The translations under genes were made by a program, and so were the position numbers. From Nocardia sp. NBC_01730 (GTDB taxonomy: Bacteria > Actinomycetota > Actinomycetes > Mycobacteriales > Mycobacteriaceae): 64,000 nt of DNA. Positions within the stretch are counted from its first letter, which is position 1; each line of letters starts with the position of its first letter. Below the pieces are notes generated by a model. It worked only from the letters and a program-made list of their open reading frames with translations. It had not been told where the DNA came from and searched no databases. Shown in pieces: positions 35,452-43,186 of the stretch. Where the stretch lies: positions 186,001 through 250,000 of the forward strand of contig NZ_CP109162.1 in the NCBI RefSeq assembly GCF_035920445.1. Reading direction: 5' to 3'.

Positions 35452-35685
35452 TTAACAAGTATTCTCGACCTCGTAGCTTTCGCTGTTGGTGTTTTCGCTG
35501 TCGGTGTTTTCATTGCCGGTGTTTTCGTGGTCGGTGTTCTCGGTGGTGTAGCTATCGGTGGAAGGGGCGCAGTCTTGGGCGGAGGCGGTGCCTGCGCCCA
35601 GGACCACGATGCTGCCGGCAACGGCGACCGAGATGGCCCCGAGGGCTGCGGCAATCCGCCTGCTGGTGTTCTTGTTGGTGTTCAT
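35452..35685 (-). CDS. Secreted Glu-Asn-Thr repeat protein, 77 aa
   Basis: The precursor MNTNKNTSRRIAAALGAISV continues through a hydrophobic core to GAGTASAQ, a clear Sec signal peptide with an AXA cleavage site. The mature part is about 40 residues: DCAPSTDSYTTENTDHENTG, then NENTDSENTNSESYEVENTC. It is a degenerate pentad repeat of Glu-Asn-Thr-x-x, acidic, with one Cys near each end that could close a disulfide ring. GGAAC precedes the ATG by a few bases. I know of no family. A surface or released peptide is the simplest reading. Confidence 0.7.
   Translation of the reverse strand: MNTNKNTSRRIAAALGAISVAVAGSIVVLGAGTASAQDCAPSTDSYTTENTDHENTGNENTDSENTNSESYEVENTC
35485..35544. repeat. Four 15-bp tandem repeats inside the Glu-Asn-Thr gene
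   Basis: Units at 35485, 35500, 35515 and 35530 share GTYGGTGTTYTC on the plus strand, differing at 1-4 positions. They encode the pentapeptide repeats of the small secreted protein. Expansion and contraction by slippage is plausible. Confidence 0.75.
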
Positions 35686-36011
35686 TGTGGTTCCGTTCCG
35701 CCCCTGCGGGCTTCTCCTGCGAACGACAGTCCCGTTCTCGGGTCTCGTGAACAGCGAATCATGCTCTCCCGCTGGCACTTCCACATCCTATTGCTCGCAA
35801 CGACTGCATCTCCTCGGCATTCCTCTCCATCCCAGGGGAGGAAGTCGGCGCTGTCTCGGCAAAGACCGACTGTGTTCGATGGACTCGACAGCGCCGCACC
35901 CCCACCTCGAGCCTCCTGCGCTATGACTGGCGACAAATCAGCAGCTAGCACAACAAGATTCAAAGATCCGTAGTTCAGCGAACTTCGCCGCCTGCCCCGG
36001 CGTGCGTGGAT
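35686..36011. other. About 325 bp, promoter region, no gene seen
   Basis: This holds the upstream region of the secreted repeat-protein gene and the downstream side of cysNC. There is no coding bias on either strand. Confidence 0.4.
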
Positions 36012-37847
36012 TCAGTCCAGCCGGGCCAACCTCGCGAGGATCGTCGCGGCCATCGCCGCGGGATCGCCGTGGTCGGGTCGCAGGACGAGTTCGGCATCCG
36101 TCGGCGCCTCGTAGGGATCGTCGATGCCGGTGAAGCCACGGATCTCGCCCGCACGAGCCTTGGCGTACATGCCTTTGGGGTCGCGGGCTTCGCAGACCTC
36201 GAGCGGGGTGTCGACGAATACCTCGACGAACGGGATGCCTGGCGCCTGATGTGCCGACCGAGCGCGGTCGCGATCGGCCCGGTATGGGCTGATCAGTGAA
36301 ACCACCGCAACCACACCGGCTTCGGCGAACAGTCTGGCGACTTCGCCGACTCGCCGGACGTTCTCCATCCGATCGGCCGCGCTGAACCCGAGATCCGAGT
36401 TGAGCCCGTGGCGCAGGTTGTCGCCGTCGAGAAGGAACGCCGGACGGCCCGCCGCCACCAATCTGCGCTCTAATTCCACTGCGACCGTGGACTTTCCGGA
36501 GCCGGACAAGCCGGTCAGCCAGACCGTGAGGCCCCGCGTGGCGCGCTCGTCGCGCTCGACCGCCGTGGAATGCCAGACCACCCGGGAGGACGGCAGGCTC
36601 GGACCGGTGATCATGCCCGCGGCGACGGTGTTGTTGGTGGCGTCGTCGACCAGGATGAAGCTGCCGGTGGCGCGGTTGCGGCGATACGGGTCGAACAGCA
36701 GCGGTTGCCGTGTCCGCAGTTGAATGCGCCCGATCTCGTTGAGTGACAACGACTCCGCACCCTCGTCGCGGTGCAGCGTGTTGACGTCGAGCCGGTAGTC
36801 CAGAGTACGGATCTCGACGGTGGCCGTGCGGGTGGTGTGCCGGATCGTGTAGGTCGCGCCGGGGGTGAGCTGCGCGTCCTCGGCGAACCAGCACACCATG
36901 GCGTCGAGGTCGCGGCCGGTGTGCGGCCGGTTGTTCGGGCGGCAGATCAGGTCACCGCGGGAGATATCGAGTTCGTCGGCGAGCTGGATGGTGACCGCCT
37001 GTGGCGGAAAGGCCTCCGCGACGGGGATGCCACCCGGACCCCAGATCGCCTCGACGGTGGTGGTGAATCCCGAAGGCAGTACCGCCACTTCGTCGCCCGG
37101 CTTGAACACTCCGCCTGCCACGGTTCCGGCGTAACCGCGGAAATCCTGGGCGTGCCTGCGCGTGACGTACTGCACCGGGAATCGGGCGTCGATCAGGTTG
37201 CGGTCCGAGGCGATGTGCACCTCTTCGAGATGGTGCAGCAGGGGAGTGCCCTCGTACCACGGCATGCTCGCGCCGCGATGCACGATGTTGTCGCCGTGCA
37301 ACGCCGACACCGGCACGAAAGTCAGATCGGATACGTCGAGTTTGGAGGCGAACCGCGCGAATTCCGCACGGATCTCCTCGTACCGGTCCTGCGACCAGCC
37401 GACCAGATCCATCTTGTTCACGCACAGCACCAGGTGTGGGATGCCGAGCAGGCTCGCGAGGAACGCGTGGCGGCGGGTCTGTTCCACCACGCCCTTGCGG
37501 GCATCCACCAGGATCAACGCCAGATCCGCTGTGGACGCGCCGGTCACCATGTTGCGGGTGTACTGGATGTGCCCCGGGGTGTCGGCGATGATGAATTTCC
37601 GTCTCGGCGTGGCGAAATAGCGATGCGCCACGTCGATGGTGATGCCCTGTTCACGTTCGGCGCGCAGGCCGTCGGTGAGCAAGGCCAGATTCGGGTAGTC
37701 GTCGCCGCGGTCGCGGCTGGTGCGTTCCACCGCGGCGAGCTGGTCGGTGAAGATGGTCTTGGAGTCGAAGAGCAGACGACCGATCAGGGTCGACTTGCCG
37801 TCGTCGACGCTGCCCGCGGTAGCCAGGCGCAACAGTGTGGTCGTCAT
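36012..37847 (-). CDS. cysNC: Bifunctional sulfate adenylyltransferase large subunit / APS kinase
   Basis: 611 residues joining CysN and CysC. The CysN part (about 1-430) is an EF-Tu-like GTPase with P-loop [16 protein letters not shown], the switch region [20 protein letters not shown] and NKMD. The CysC part (about 440-611) has its own P-loop GLSGSGKST and the kinase segments [17 protein letters not shown] and [12 protein letters not shown]. Together with CysD it makes APS at the cost of GTP and then phosphorylates it to PAPS, the donor for sulfotransferases and for assimilation. Its ATG shares one base with the cysD stop (TGATG), so the two are translationally coupled. Confidence 0.95.
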   Translation of the reverse strand: MTTTLLRLATAGSVDDGKSTLIGRLLFDSKTIFTDQLAAVERTSRDRGDDYPNLALLTDGLRAEREQGITIDVAHRYFATPRRKFIIADTPGHIQYTRNMVTGASTADLALILVDARKGVVEQTRRHAFLASLLGIPHLVLCVNKMDLVGWSQDRYEEIRAEFARFASKLDVSDLTFVPVSALHGDNIVHRGASMPWYEGTPLLHHLEEVHIASDRNLIDARFPVQYVTRRHAQDFRGYAGTVAGGVFKPGDEVAVLPSGFTTTVEAIWGPGGIPVAEAFPPQAVTIQLADELDISRGDLICRPNNRPHTGRDLDAMVCWFAEDAQLTPGATYTIRHTTRTATVEIRTLDYRLDVNTLHRDEGAESLSLNEIGRIQLRTRQPLLFDPYRRNRATGSFILVDDATNNTVAAGMITGPSLPSSRVVWHSTAVERDERATRGLTVWLTGLSGSGKSTVAVELERRLVAAGRPAFLLDGDNLRHGLNSDLGFSAADRMENVRRVGEVARLFAEAGVVAVVSLISPYRADRDRARSAHQAPGIPFVEVFVDTPLEVCEARDPKGMYAKARAGEIRGFTGIDDPYEAPTDAELVLRPDHGDPAAMAATILARLARLD

Positions 37848-38779
37848 CAGAAGTAGCCTTCTCGCTTGCGGTCTTCCATGCCTGCTTCGGAAATACGGTC
37901 GTCGGCGCGGGTGGCGCCGCGCTCGGTGACGCGTGCCGCGGCGACCTCGGCAACCACCTCGGCCGGGGTGACCGCGGTGGATTCGACGCAGCCGGTGCAG
38001 GTCGCGTCGCCGACGGTGCGGAACCGAACGGTGGCGTCGTAGGGCTGCTCGCCGTCGAGGAGTTCGAGAAAACGGGTGTGCGCCAACAGCATTCCATCGC
38101 GTTGCACCACCGGCCTGCGGTGCGCGTAGTAGAGCGGAGGGAGCTCGATGCCTTCGGCGGAGATGTAGCTCCAGATATCCAGCTCGGTCCAGTTCGACAG
38201 TGGGAACACCCGGATGTGCTCGCCCGTCCGGTGCCTGCCGTTGTACAGGTTCCACAGCTCGGGGCGCTGGCTGCGCGGTTCCCACTGGCCGTATTCGTCG
38301 CGGAAGCTGAACACCCGCTCCTTGGCCCGGGCCTTCTCCTCGTCGCGGCGCGCACCGCCGAACACCGCGTCGAACGATCCTTCCTGGATCGAGCGCAGCA
38401 ATGTCGTGGTCTGCAGCCGATTACGGGAGGCGCGCGGGCCGGTCTCCTCGACCACCCGTCCCGCGTCGATGTCGTCCTGCACCCGCCCGACCGCCAAGCG
38501 CAGTCCCAGCCGCGCCACCGTCTCGTCGCGGTAGGCGATCACCTCGTCGAAGTTGTGCCCGGTGTCGATGTGCAGCACCGGGAACGGCAGCGGCGCAGGC
38601 CAGAAGGCCTTGGCCGCCAGATGCAGCATCACCACCGAATCCTTTCCGCCGGAGAACAGCAACACCGGGCGTTCGAACGTCGCTGCGACTTCACGGAATA
38701 TGTGCGCCGACTCGGCCTCGAGTGCGTCCAGATGAGGCAGCTCGTAGGTGCTCGCCGTCGACTTCGCGTACTGGCTCAC
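37847..38779 (-). CDS. cysD: Sulfate adenylyltransferase small subunit
   Basis: 310 residues of the PP-loop ATP pyrophosphatase family. The ATP-binding [16 protein letters not shown] is at about residue 40. Typical CysD blocks follow: [36 protein letters not shown] and CTGCVESTA. It forms APS from sulfate and ATP with the CysN half of the next gene. It begins 9 bp after the iclR stop, so iclR, cysD and cysNC probably form one transcript. A KstR-like half-conserved box overlaps the iclR end just upstream. Confidence 0.96.
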   Translation of the reverse strand: MSQYAKSTASTYELPHLDALEAESAHIFREVAATFERPVLLFSGGKDSVVMLHLAAKAFWPAPLPFPVLHIDTGHNFDEVIAYRDETVARLGLRLAVGRVQDDIDAGRVVEETGPRASRNRLQTTTLLRSIQEGSFDAVFGGARRDEEKARAKERVFSFRDEYGQWEPRSQRPELWNLYNGRHRTGEHIRVFPLSNWTELDIWSYISAEGIELPPLYYAHRRPVVQRDGMLLAHTRFLELLDGEQPYDATVRFRTVGDATCTGCVESTAVTPAEVVAEVAAARVTERGATRADDRISEAGMEDRKREGYF

Positions 38780-38788
38780 ACAGCAAAA

Positions 38789-39688
38789 CTAGAACACGTT
38801 TCGCTTGTTGGTCAATGGTTTGTGCCCGCCCGAACTCGCCGTCACGGCGTCCGCGGCGGCGACCAGCGCCGCGCCACGTCTCGCGATCTCGGCGCCGGTG
38901 ATCGACGCGCCGACGTACATGGTGAGCACCATGTTCTGCCTGCCGTCGCCGCTGTAGGTCGGCGCGGCGAGCAGGCTCACCGCGTGCTCCTTGCGCGGAC
39001 GCAGATCCGACCCGAGGTAGACCCGTTCGCCGAGGCTGGTGACCAGCTCGCCGACCAGTTCGCGCAGCCCGTCGGGTAGATCGCGGTCGGCGACGCCGGC
39101 CAGCAGCGAGTACAGCCTGCGACCAGCTGTGGTCATGCTCTCCGCCAGGAAACCGCGTTCGCGGCACTCGGCGACGACCTGTCGCAACCGGGCCTCGTCC
39201 TGTCGCACCGGCACCGTCGGTGGCTTGGCCAGCCACGCGTCGAAGGCCGCGTCGGTGTCCCAGAGCACGTACATCAGGCCGACCGGAGGTGCGAAGTGGT
39301 ACGCCGCACCCACCTTGACCAGGCCGGGTCCGGTGCTTTCCAGCACCATGATCTGCTCGCCGACCACGGCCGACGCGGTGCAGGTCGTGCGGTAGTGCGT
39401 GGTGAGTTTCTCCAGCTCGTCGCGGGCGAGCGCGGAAATGGCGAAGCTGTCCTGCGCCACCCGGCCCGCCGCGATGAGCGCGGGTCCGAGGCCGTAGGTG
39501 AGCGAGTTGGCATCGCGCACCAGGTACCCGGCCGCGGTCAGTTCGGTCAAAATGCCGAGGCAGGTCGGCTTGGCCAGGTCGAGTGCGCGGGCGGTCTCGG
39601 AGAGCCCGAAGCGTTTGCCGCGCTGCTCGACGAAGAAATCCAGTACCTGAACCACCCGCACGGTGGGTGCGGACCGACGGCCGACCAT
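38789..39688 (-). CDS. IclR-family transcriptional regulator, 299 aa
   Basis: The N-terminal winged helix (about residues 9-65: VVQVLDFFVEQRGKRFGLSE, ALDLAKPTCLGILTEL) is followed by the IclR effector domain (about 80-260). It heads the leftward transcript with cysD and cysNC, and its promoter faces the Rv3531c-like operon. The gap contains a perfect TAGAAC-box and a separate 8-bp-arm palindrome, either of which could be its operator. The inducer is unknown; location suggests control of sulfate activation or of the divergent steroid-type operon. Confidence 0.88.
   Translation of the reverse strand: MVGRRSAPTVRVVQVLDFFVEQRGKRFGLSETARALDLAKPTCLGILTELTAAGYLVRDANSLTYGLGPALIAAGRVAQDSFAISALARDELEKLTTHYRTTCTASAVVGEQIMVLESTGPGLVKVGAAYHFAPPVGLMYVLWDTDAAFDAWLAKPPTVPVRQDEARLRQVVAECRERGFLAESMTTAGRRLYSLLAGVADRDLPDGLRELVGELVTSLGERVYLGSDLRPRKEHAVSLLAAPTYSGDGRQNMVLTMYVGASITGAEIARRGAALVAAADAVTASSGGHKPLTNKRNVF
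38790..38803. promoter_or_regulatory. Second KstR-like box, before cysD
   Basis: TAGAACACGTTTCG matches TnnAACnnGTTnnA at all defined positions except the last. It lies 10 bp before the cysD start and overlaps the iclR stop codon. It may be functional or just a by-product of the coding sequence. Confidence 0.3.
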
Positions 39689-39698
39689 TGACCACTCC

Positions 39699-39712
39699 TA
39701 GAACACGTTCTA
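39699..39712. promoter_or_regulatory. KstR-type operator between iclR and the Rv3531c-like gene
   Basis: TAGAACACGTTCTA is an exact match to the KstR consensus TnnAACnnGTTnnA, with 6-bp inverted arms. KstR is the TetR repressor of cholesterol catabolism in mycobacteria and relatives. The site lies 10 bp before the iclR start and 58 bp before the rightward operon. Confidence 0.75.
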
Positions 39713-39729
39713 ATCTTGCTCTTGTTGAA

Positions 39730-39748
39730 ATGTACCAGAGTGGTACAT
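39730..39748. promoter_or_regulatory. Palindrome ATGTACCA-gag-TGGTACAT
   Basis: Perfect 8-bp arms around a 3-bp centre, 22 bp upstream of the TTG start of the rightward operon. It is a candidate operator for the adjacent IclR protein or another dimeric repressor, and distinct from the KstR box 17 bp to its left. Confidence 0.6.
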
Positions 39749-39770
39749 ATTTGGAACACCGGAGAGCCTC

Positions 39771-40934
39771 TTGCTGACACAGCCGTTCGCGGACGCCATC
39801 GCCGCCGCCGAGCAGATCATCACCGGAGCCGCGCACATCCGCACCGAACAGGACCTCGTCGAGGGGTACGACTATCTGGCGGGCAGCATCCGTGCCTCGC
39901 TGCAGATGGCGTGGGCCTATGAGCGGGACTTCCCGTTCTTCGTGCAGTCCACCGGGCCGTACACCAAGATGGGCTTGGACAACCCCGACACCCTCTATTT
40001 CCACTCCTACCTGCGGTCGGACGCGGAATATGTGGTGACCGGCAAGCGCGGGACCACGCGCGACCTGAGCTTCCAGGTGCTCAATGGCAATTACTCGCCG
40101 GTCGATGTCCCCGACAGCCTCACCGCATTCGACGACCGTGAGCTGGAGATCGGCCAGGACGGGAGCTTCGAGATCCGGTTCGGTCCCGATGCGGCGCGCC
40201 CCGGGTACGTGCATCTGAGTCCCGACTCGGAGATGCTGGTCGTGCGTGAGGTGCACAGCGACTGGGCCACCGAGAAGGCGGGCACCCTGCGCATCCAGCG
40301 GGTCGACCGGATCGGCGACGCCCCGCCGCCGCTGACCAAGGGCGTGCTCACCAAGCGGTACGGCGTCGCGGGCAAGATGCTGGTTTCGCGGCTGAAGACC
40401 TTCCTAGCCTTCCCGGAATGGTTCTATCTGAACCTGCCGGTGAACACATTGACCGAGCCGAGGTCCACCCCGGGCGGGCTCACCACGCAGTTCTCCTCGG
40501 TGGGTCACTACGAGCTGGACGACGACCAGGCGATGATCATCACGGTGCCGAAATCCGACGCGCCGTACCAGGGCTTCCAGCTCGGAAGCATGTGGTATCT
40601 GTCGCTGGACTACATCAACCACCAGACCAGCCTCACCGCCGATCAGGCGCACGTAGACCAGGACGGGATGATCCGCCTCGTGGTCGCCGAGCGTGACCCC
40701 GGTCTGGCCAACTGGATCGAACGCACCGGGCACGCACGGGGGTACCTGCAGTTCCGTTGGCAGCGGTTGTCCAGGGACATGAAGCCCGACGACGGCCCGA
40801 CCGTGGAGGTGGTGCCGGTCGCCGACCTGCCGGAGAGATTGCCGTTCTACGACCAGGCGCGCGTCACGCCGGAACAATGGCGCGCGCGGATCGCGGCACG
40901 GCAGGTGGCCGTCGCGGAAAGGATGCTCGGTTGA
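39771..40934 (+). CDS. Rv3531c-like protein of the steroid regulon, 387 aa
   Basis: A soluble protein of 387 residues that occupies the place of Rv3531c in the conserved Rv3531c-Rv3530c-Rv3529c order. The C-terminal half (FQLGSMWYLSLDYINHQTSL, MIRLVVAERDPGLANWIE, RGYLQFRWQRL) recalls DUF1214-type domains. No enzymatic motif is evident. TTG 39771 is the start because GGAG stands 6 bp before it. Its stop shares a base with the SDR start (TGATG). A KstR box upstream fits membership of the cholesterol regulon, as reported for the mycobacterial genes; orthology rests on order and length, not on alignment. Confidence 0.75.
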   Translation: MLTQPFADAIAAAEQIITGAAHIRTEQDLVEGYDYLAGSIRASLQMAWAYERDFPFFVQSTGPYTKMGLDNPDTLYFHSYLRSDAEYVVTGKRGTTRDLSFQVLNGNYSPVDVPDSLTAFDDRELEIGQDGSFEIRFGPDAARPGYVHLSPDSEMLVVREVHSDWATEKAGTLRIQRVDRIGDAPPPLTKGVLTKRYGVAGKMLVSRLKTFLAFPEWFYLNLPVNTLTEPRSTPGGLTTQFSSVGHYELDDDQAMIITVPKSDAPYQGFQLGSMWYLSLDYINHQTSLTADQAHVDQDGMIRLVVAERDPGLANWIERTGHARGYLQFRWQRLSRDMKPDDGPTVEVVPVADLPERLPFYDQARVTPEQWRARIAARQVAVAERMLG

Positions 40935-41710
40935 TGTTGTTGCAGGACAAGGTAGTCGTGGTCTCTGGTGTCGGGCCCGGTCTCGGCCGCGCCATCGCGG
41001 TGCAGAGCGCGAAGGCGGGCGCCGACGTGGTGCTCGCCTCGCGGACCGAGTCGCGGCTGACCGAGGTGGCCGAGGAAATCACCGAACTGGGCAGGCGTGC
41101 TGTGGTCGTGCCGACCGACATCAACGACGAGGCCGCGGCCGCGAATCTGGTCGAGACCGCCCTGAGCGCGTTCGGCAAGGTCGACACGCTGGTCAACAAC
41201 GCGTTCGCGATCCCGCCCATCGTCGATCTCGCCGATGTCGACCTGGATCAAGTGCGTGCAGGCTTCGAAACCAACGTGCTGGCCGCGCTGCGGCTGACCC
41301 GGCTGTTCGTGCCCGCGCTCACCGAGACCGAAGGCTCGGTGGTGATGATCAACTCGGCGGTGCTGCGGCATTCGCGGCGCACCTTCGGCCCCTACAAGAT
41401 GGCCAAGGCGAGCCTTCTGGCGCTGGCGCAGAGCCTGGCCACCGAGCTCGGCCCCAAGGGCATCCGGGTGAATTCGGTGGCGCCCGGCTACATCTGGGCT
41501 GACAACCTCAAGTGGTACTTCAACTACCTTGCGGAGCAGCGCGGCATCACCTCCGAAGAGGTCTACACCGAGACCGCGAAGGCCACCGACCTGCGCAAGT
41601 TGCCCGAGCCCGACGAGATCGCCGACGCGGTCGTGTTCTTCGCGTCCGCCATGGCGCGCGCGATCACGGGCGCGTGTCTGGACGTCAACGCCGGCGAATA
41701 CCACCACTGA
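40934..41710 (+). CDS. SDR-family oxidoreductase (Rv3530c-like), 258 aa
   Basis: A classical short-chain dehydrogenase. The cofactor motif is VSGVGPGLGRAIA (TGxxxGxG type, about residues 11-23), the NNAF motif replaces NNAG, and the catalytic Ser/Tyr/Lys are in NSAVLRHSRRTFGPYKMAKAS, with Tyr followed three residues later by Lys. It is probably NAD-dependent and acts on a steroid or side-chain hydroxyl. It is the middle gene of the trio and is coupled to the preceding gene by TGATG. The stop is followed immediately by AGGAGG that serves the next small ORF. Confidence 0.88.
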   Translation: MLLQDKVVVVSGVGPGLGRAIAVQSAKAGADVVLASRTESRLTEVAEEITELGRRAVVVPTDINDEAAAANLVETALSAFGKVDTLVNNAFAIPPIVDLADVDLDQVRAGFETNVLAALRLTRLFVPALTETEGSVVMINSAVLRHSRRTFGPYKMAKASLLALAQSLATELGPKGIRVNSVAPGYIWADNLKWYFNYLAEQRGITSEEVYTETAKATDLRKLPEPDEIADAVVFFASAMARAITGACLDVNAGEYHH

Positions 41711-41720
41711 GGAGGGCATC

Positions 41721-41777
41721 GTGAGTCATCATCGCGCAGCGCTTGCGATCCCGACCGGGTGCGGGTGTCCCGCATGA
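41721..41777 (+). CDS. 18-residue Cys-containing leader peptide, copy 1
   Basis: GTG 41721 begins a short ORF giving MSHHRAALAIPTGCGCPA and ending in TGA. AGGAGG stands 4-5 bp upstream, the best ribosome site in this operon. The ORF starts 11 bp after the SDR stop. A Cys-x-Cys near the end of a short upstream ORF in a sulfur-linked operon suggests a cysteine-sensing leader peptide, but no such function is proven. It is too small to be annotated automatically. Confidence 0.55.
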   Translation: MSHHRAALAIPTGCGCPA

Positions 41778-41794
41778 ACACCGGGGAGGGCATC

Positions 41795-41851
41795 GTGAGT
41801 CATCATCGCGCAGCGCTTGCGATCCCGACCGGGTGCGGGTGTCCCGCATGA
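41795..41851 (+). CDS. 18-residue Cys-containing leader peptide, copy 2
   Basis: The same 18 codons as copy 1, MSHHRAALAIPTGCGCPA, with its own GGAGGG. Its TGA overlaps an ATG (ATGA at 41848) that is in frame with the sulfotransferase, so translation of this peptide could feed directly into the enzyme gene. Confidence 0.55.
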   Translation: MSHHRAALAIPTGCGCPA

Positions 41852-41868
41852 ACACTGAGGAGATGAAC

Positions 41869-43032
41869 GTGATCGGCAGGGACGACGTCGGGACCATCGA
41901 CGATCTGCACGCCTCGGCGACCAAGGTCGTCGGACTGGACGATTTCGGTACTGACGACTACCGCGAGGGGCTCGAGGTACTGCTCGAGTCGTATGCCGAA
42001 GATGCGGAGCTCACGCCGTTCGGAAACAAGGTGAATCGCGCGTTCCTGCGCGGCGCGCTGATCGCTCGGCTGCTCAGCGAGGCGGCCTGGCAGCGCTTTC
42101 CGGAATATGCCGATGTGGCGATCGAGCGGCCGATCTTCGTGACCGGTCTGCCGCGCTCGGGCACGACGGCGGTGCATCGGCTGCTGAACGCCGACCCGGC
42201 GCACCAGGGGCTCGAGATGTGGCTCACCGAGATGCCACAGCCGCGCCCGCCGCGCGACACCTGGGCGAGCAACCCGGTGTATCAGCGTCTCGAGGCCGCC
42301 TACGAGAAGCACCACGTGGAGCACCCGGAATTCATGGGCGTACACCACATCTCGGCCGATCAGGTGGAGGAGTGCTGGCAGCTGCTGCGGCAGTCGGCCA
42401 TGTCGGTGTCCTACGAGTGCCTGGCCTACCTACCCGGGTACTCCGCATGGCTACGCGAGCGGGATTGGACGCCCGCGTACCGCAGGCATCGGCGCAACCT
42501 GCAGTTGATCGGCTTGCCGGACGTCGGGAAGCGGTGGGTGCTGAAGAATCCGAGCCACCTGTTCGCGCTGGACGCCATCTTCGAGGTCTACCCGGACGCG
42601 CTGGTCATCCAAATGCACCGTGATCCGCGGACCATCATCGCCTCGGTGTGCAGCCTGAACGAACAGGCGTCGGCGGGCTGGTCGGAGAAGTTCCGCGGGC
42701 CGGTCGTCGGCGCGGCACAGCTGGATCTGTGGGGGCGTGGCGCCGAACGTTTCCTCGCGGACCGCACACGGTACGACGCGGCCCAGTTCTGCGATGTCGA
42801 CTACGACGATTTCGTCGCCGATCCGATCGGCACGGTCGGGTCGATCTACCGGCACTTCGGGCTGCCGCTGACCGACGAGGCGACCTCGGCGATGGCGGCC
42901 TTGCACGCGGAGAGCGCATCGGGCGCGGCGCGTCCGGCGCATCGATACACCCTCGCCGATTTCGGGCTCACCGCCGATCAGGTGGACGCCCGGTTCGGCG
43001 CGTATCGGGAGGCGCACTTCGTGGGACGGTGA
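41869..43032 (+). CDS. Sulfotransferase-family protein (Rv3529c-like), 387 aa
   Basis: A PAPS-dependent sulfotransferase fold. The 5'-phosphosulfate loop is VTGLPRSGTTAVHRLL (about residues 90-105), and the 3'-phosphate motif is MHRDPRTIIASVCSL (about 250-264). Length and context match Rv3529c. Predicted reaction: transfer of sulfate from PAPS to an alcohol, perhaps a sterol or lipid. GTG 41869 is preferred because AGGAG lies 6 bp upstream; ATG 41848 (coupled to the leader peptide) and ATG 41863 are alternatives. The donor would come from CysD/CysNC encoded just across the divergent promoter. Confidence 0.87.
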   Translation: MIGRDDVGTIDDLHASATKVVGLDDFGTDDYREGLEVLLESYAEDAELTPFGNKVNRAFLRGALIARLLSEAAWQRFPEYADVAIERPIFVTGLPRSGTTAVHRLLNADPAHQGLEMWLTEMPQPRPPRDTWASNPVYQRLEAAYEKHHVEHPEFMGVHHISADQVEECWQLLRQSAMSVSYECLAYLPGYSAWLRERDWTPAYRRHRRNLQLIGLPDVGKRWVLKNPSHLFALDAIFEVYPDALVIQMHRDPRTIIASVCSLNEQASAGWSEKFRGPVVGAAQLDLWGRGAERFLADRTRYDAAQFCDVDYDDFVADPIGTVGSIYRHFGLPLTDEATSAMAALHAESASGAARPAHRYTLADFGLTADQVDARFGAYREAHFVGR

Positions 43033-43040
43033 TCATTCGG

Positions 43041-43074
43041 TGCCCGCCGGTCATGTGATTCGACCGGCGAGCAC
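43041..43074 (+). terminator. Terminator of the sulfotransferase operon
   Basis: CGCCGGTC (43045-43052) pairs with GACCGGCG (43062-43069), and the outer bases TGC/GCA extend the hairpin with mismatches. It starts 9 bp past the stop. Confidence 0.65.
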
Positions 43075-43186
43075 ACCTGAACGTACTGCCTGCTATGACA
43101 TCCAGTCCGCATCTGCTCGAGCTCGTGCGCACTCGCGGTGATTCGTGACTGATTGGTGACAAGCAGGGCTCGGACGAGGCAGGTGG

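Larger units (their letters stand above)
41711..41858. repeat. Tandem 74-bp duplication between SDR and sulfotransferase
   Basis: Two copies, 41711-41784 and 41785-41858, are identical except at the last few bases (ACACCGG against ACACTGA). Each copy holds an AGGAGG-type ribosome site and a complete 18-residue ORF. The near-identity points to a recent duplication. Confidence 0.9.

Noticed and set aside
41711..41858. CRISPR-like reading of the 74-bp direct repeats
   Set aside because: There are only two adjacent copies with no spacers, and each encodes a peptide with a ribosome site; this is a tandem duplication.
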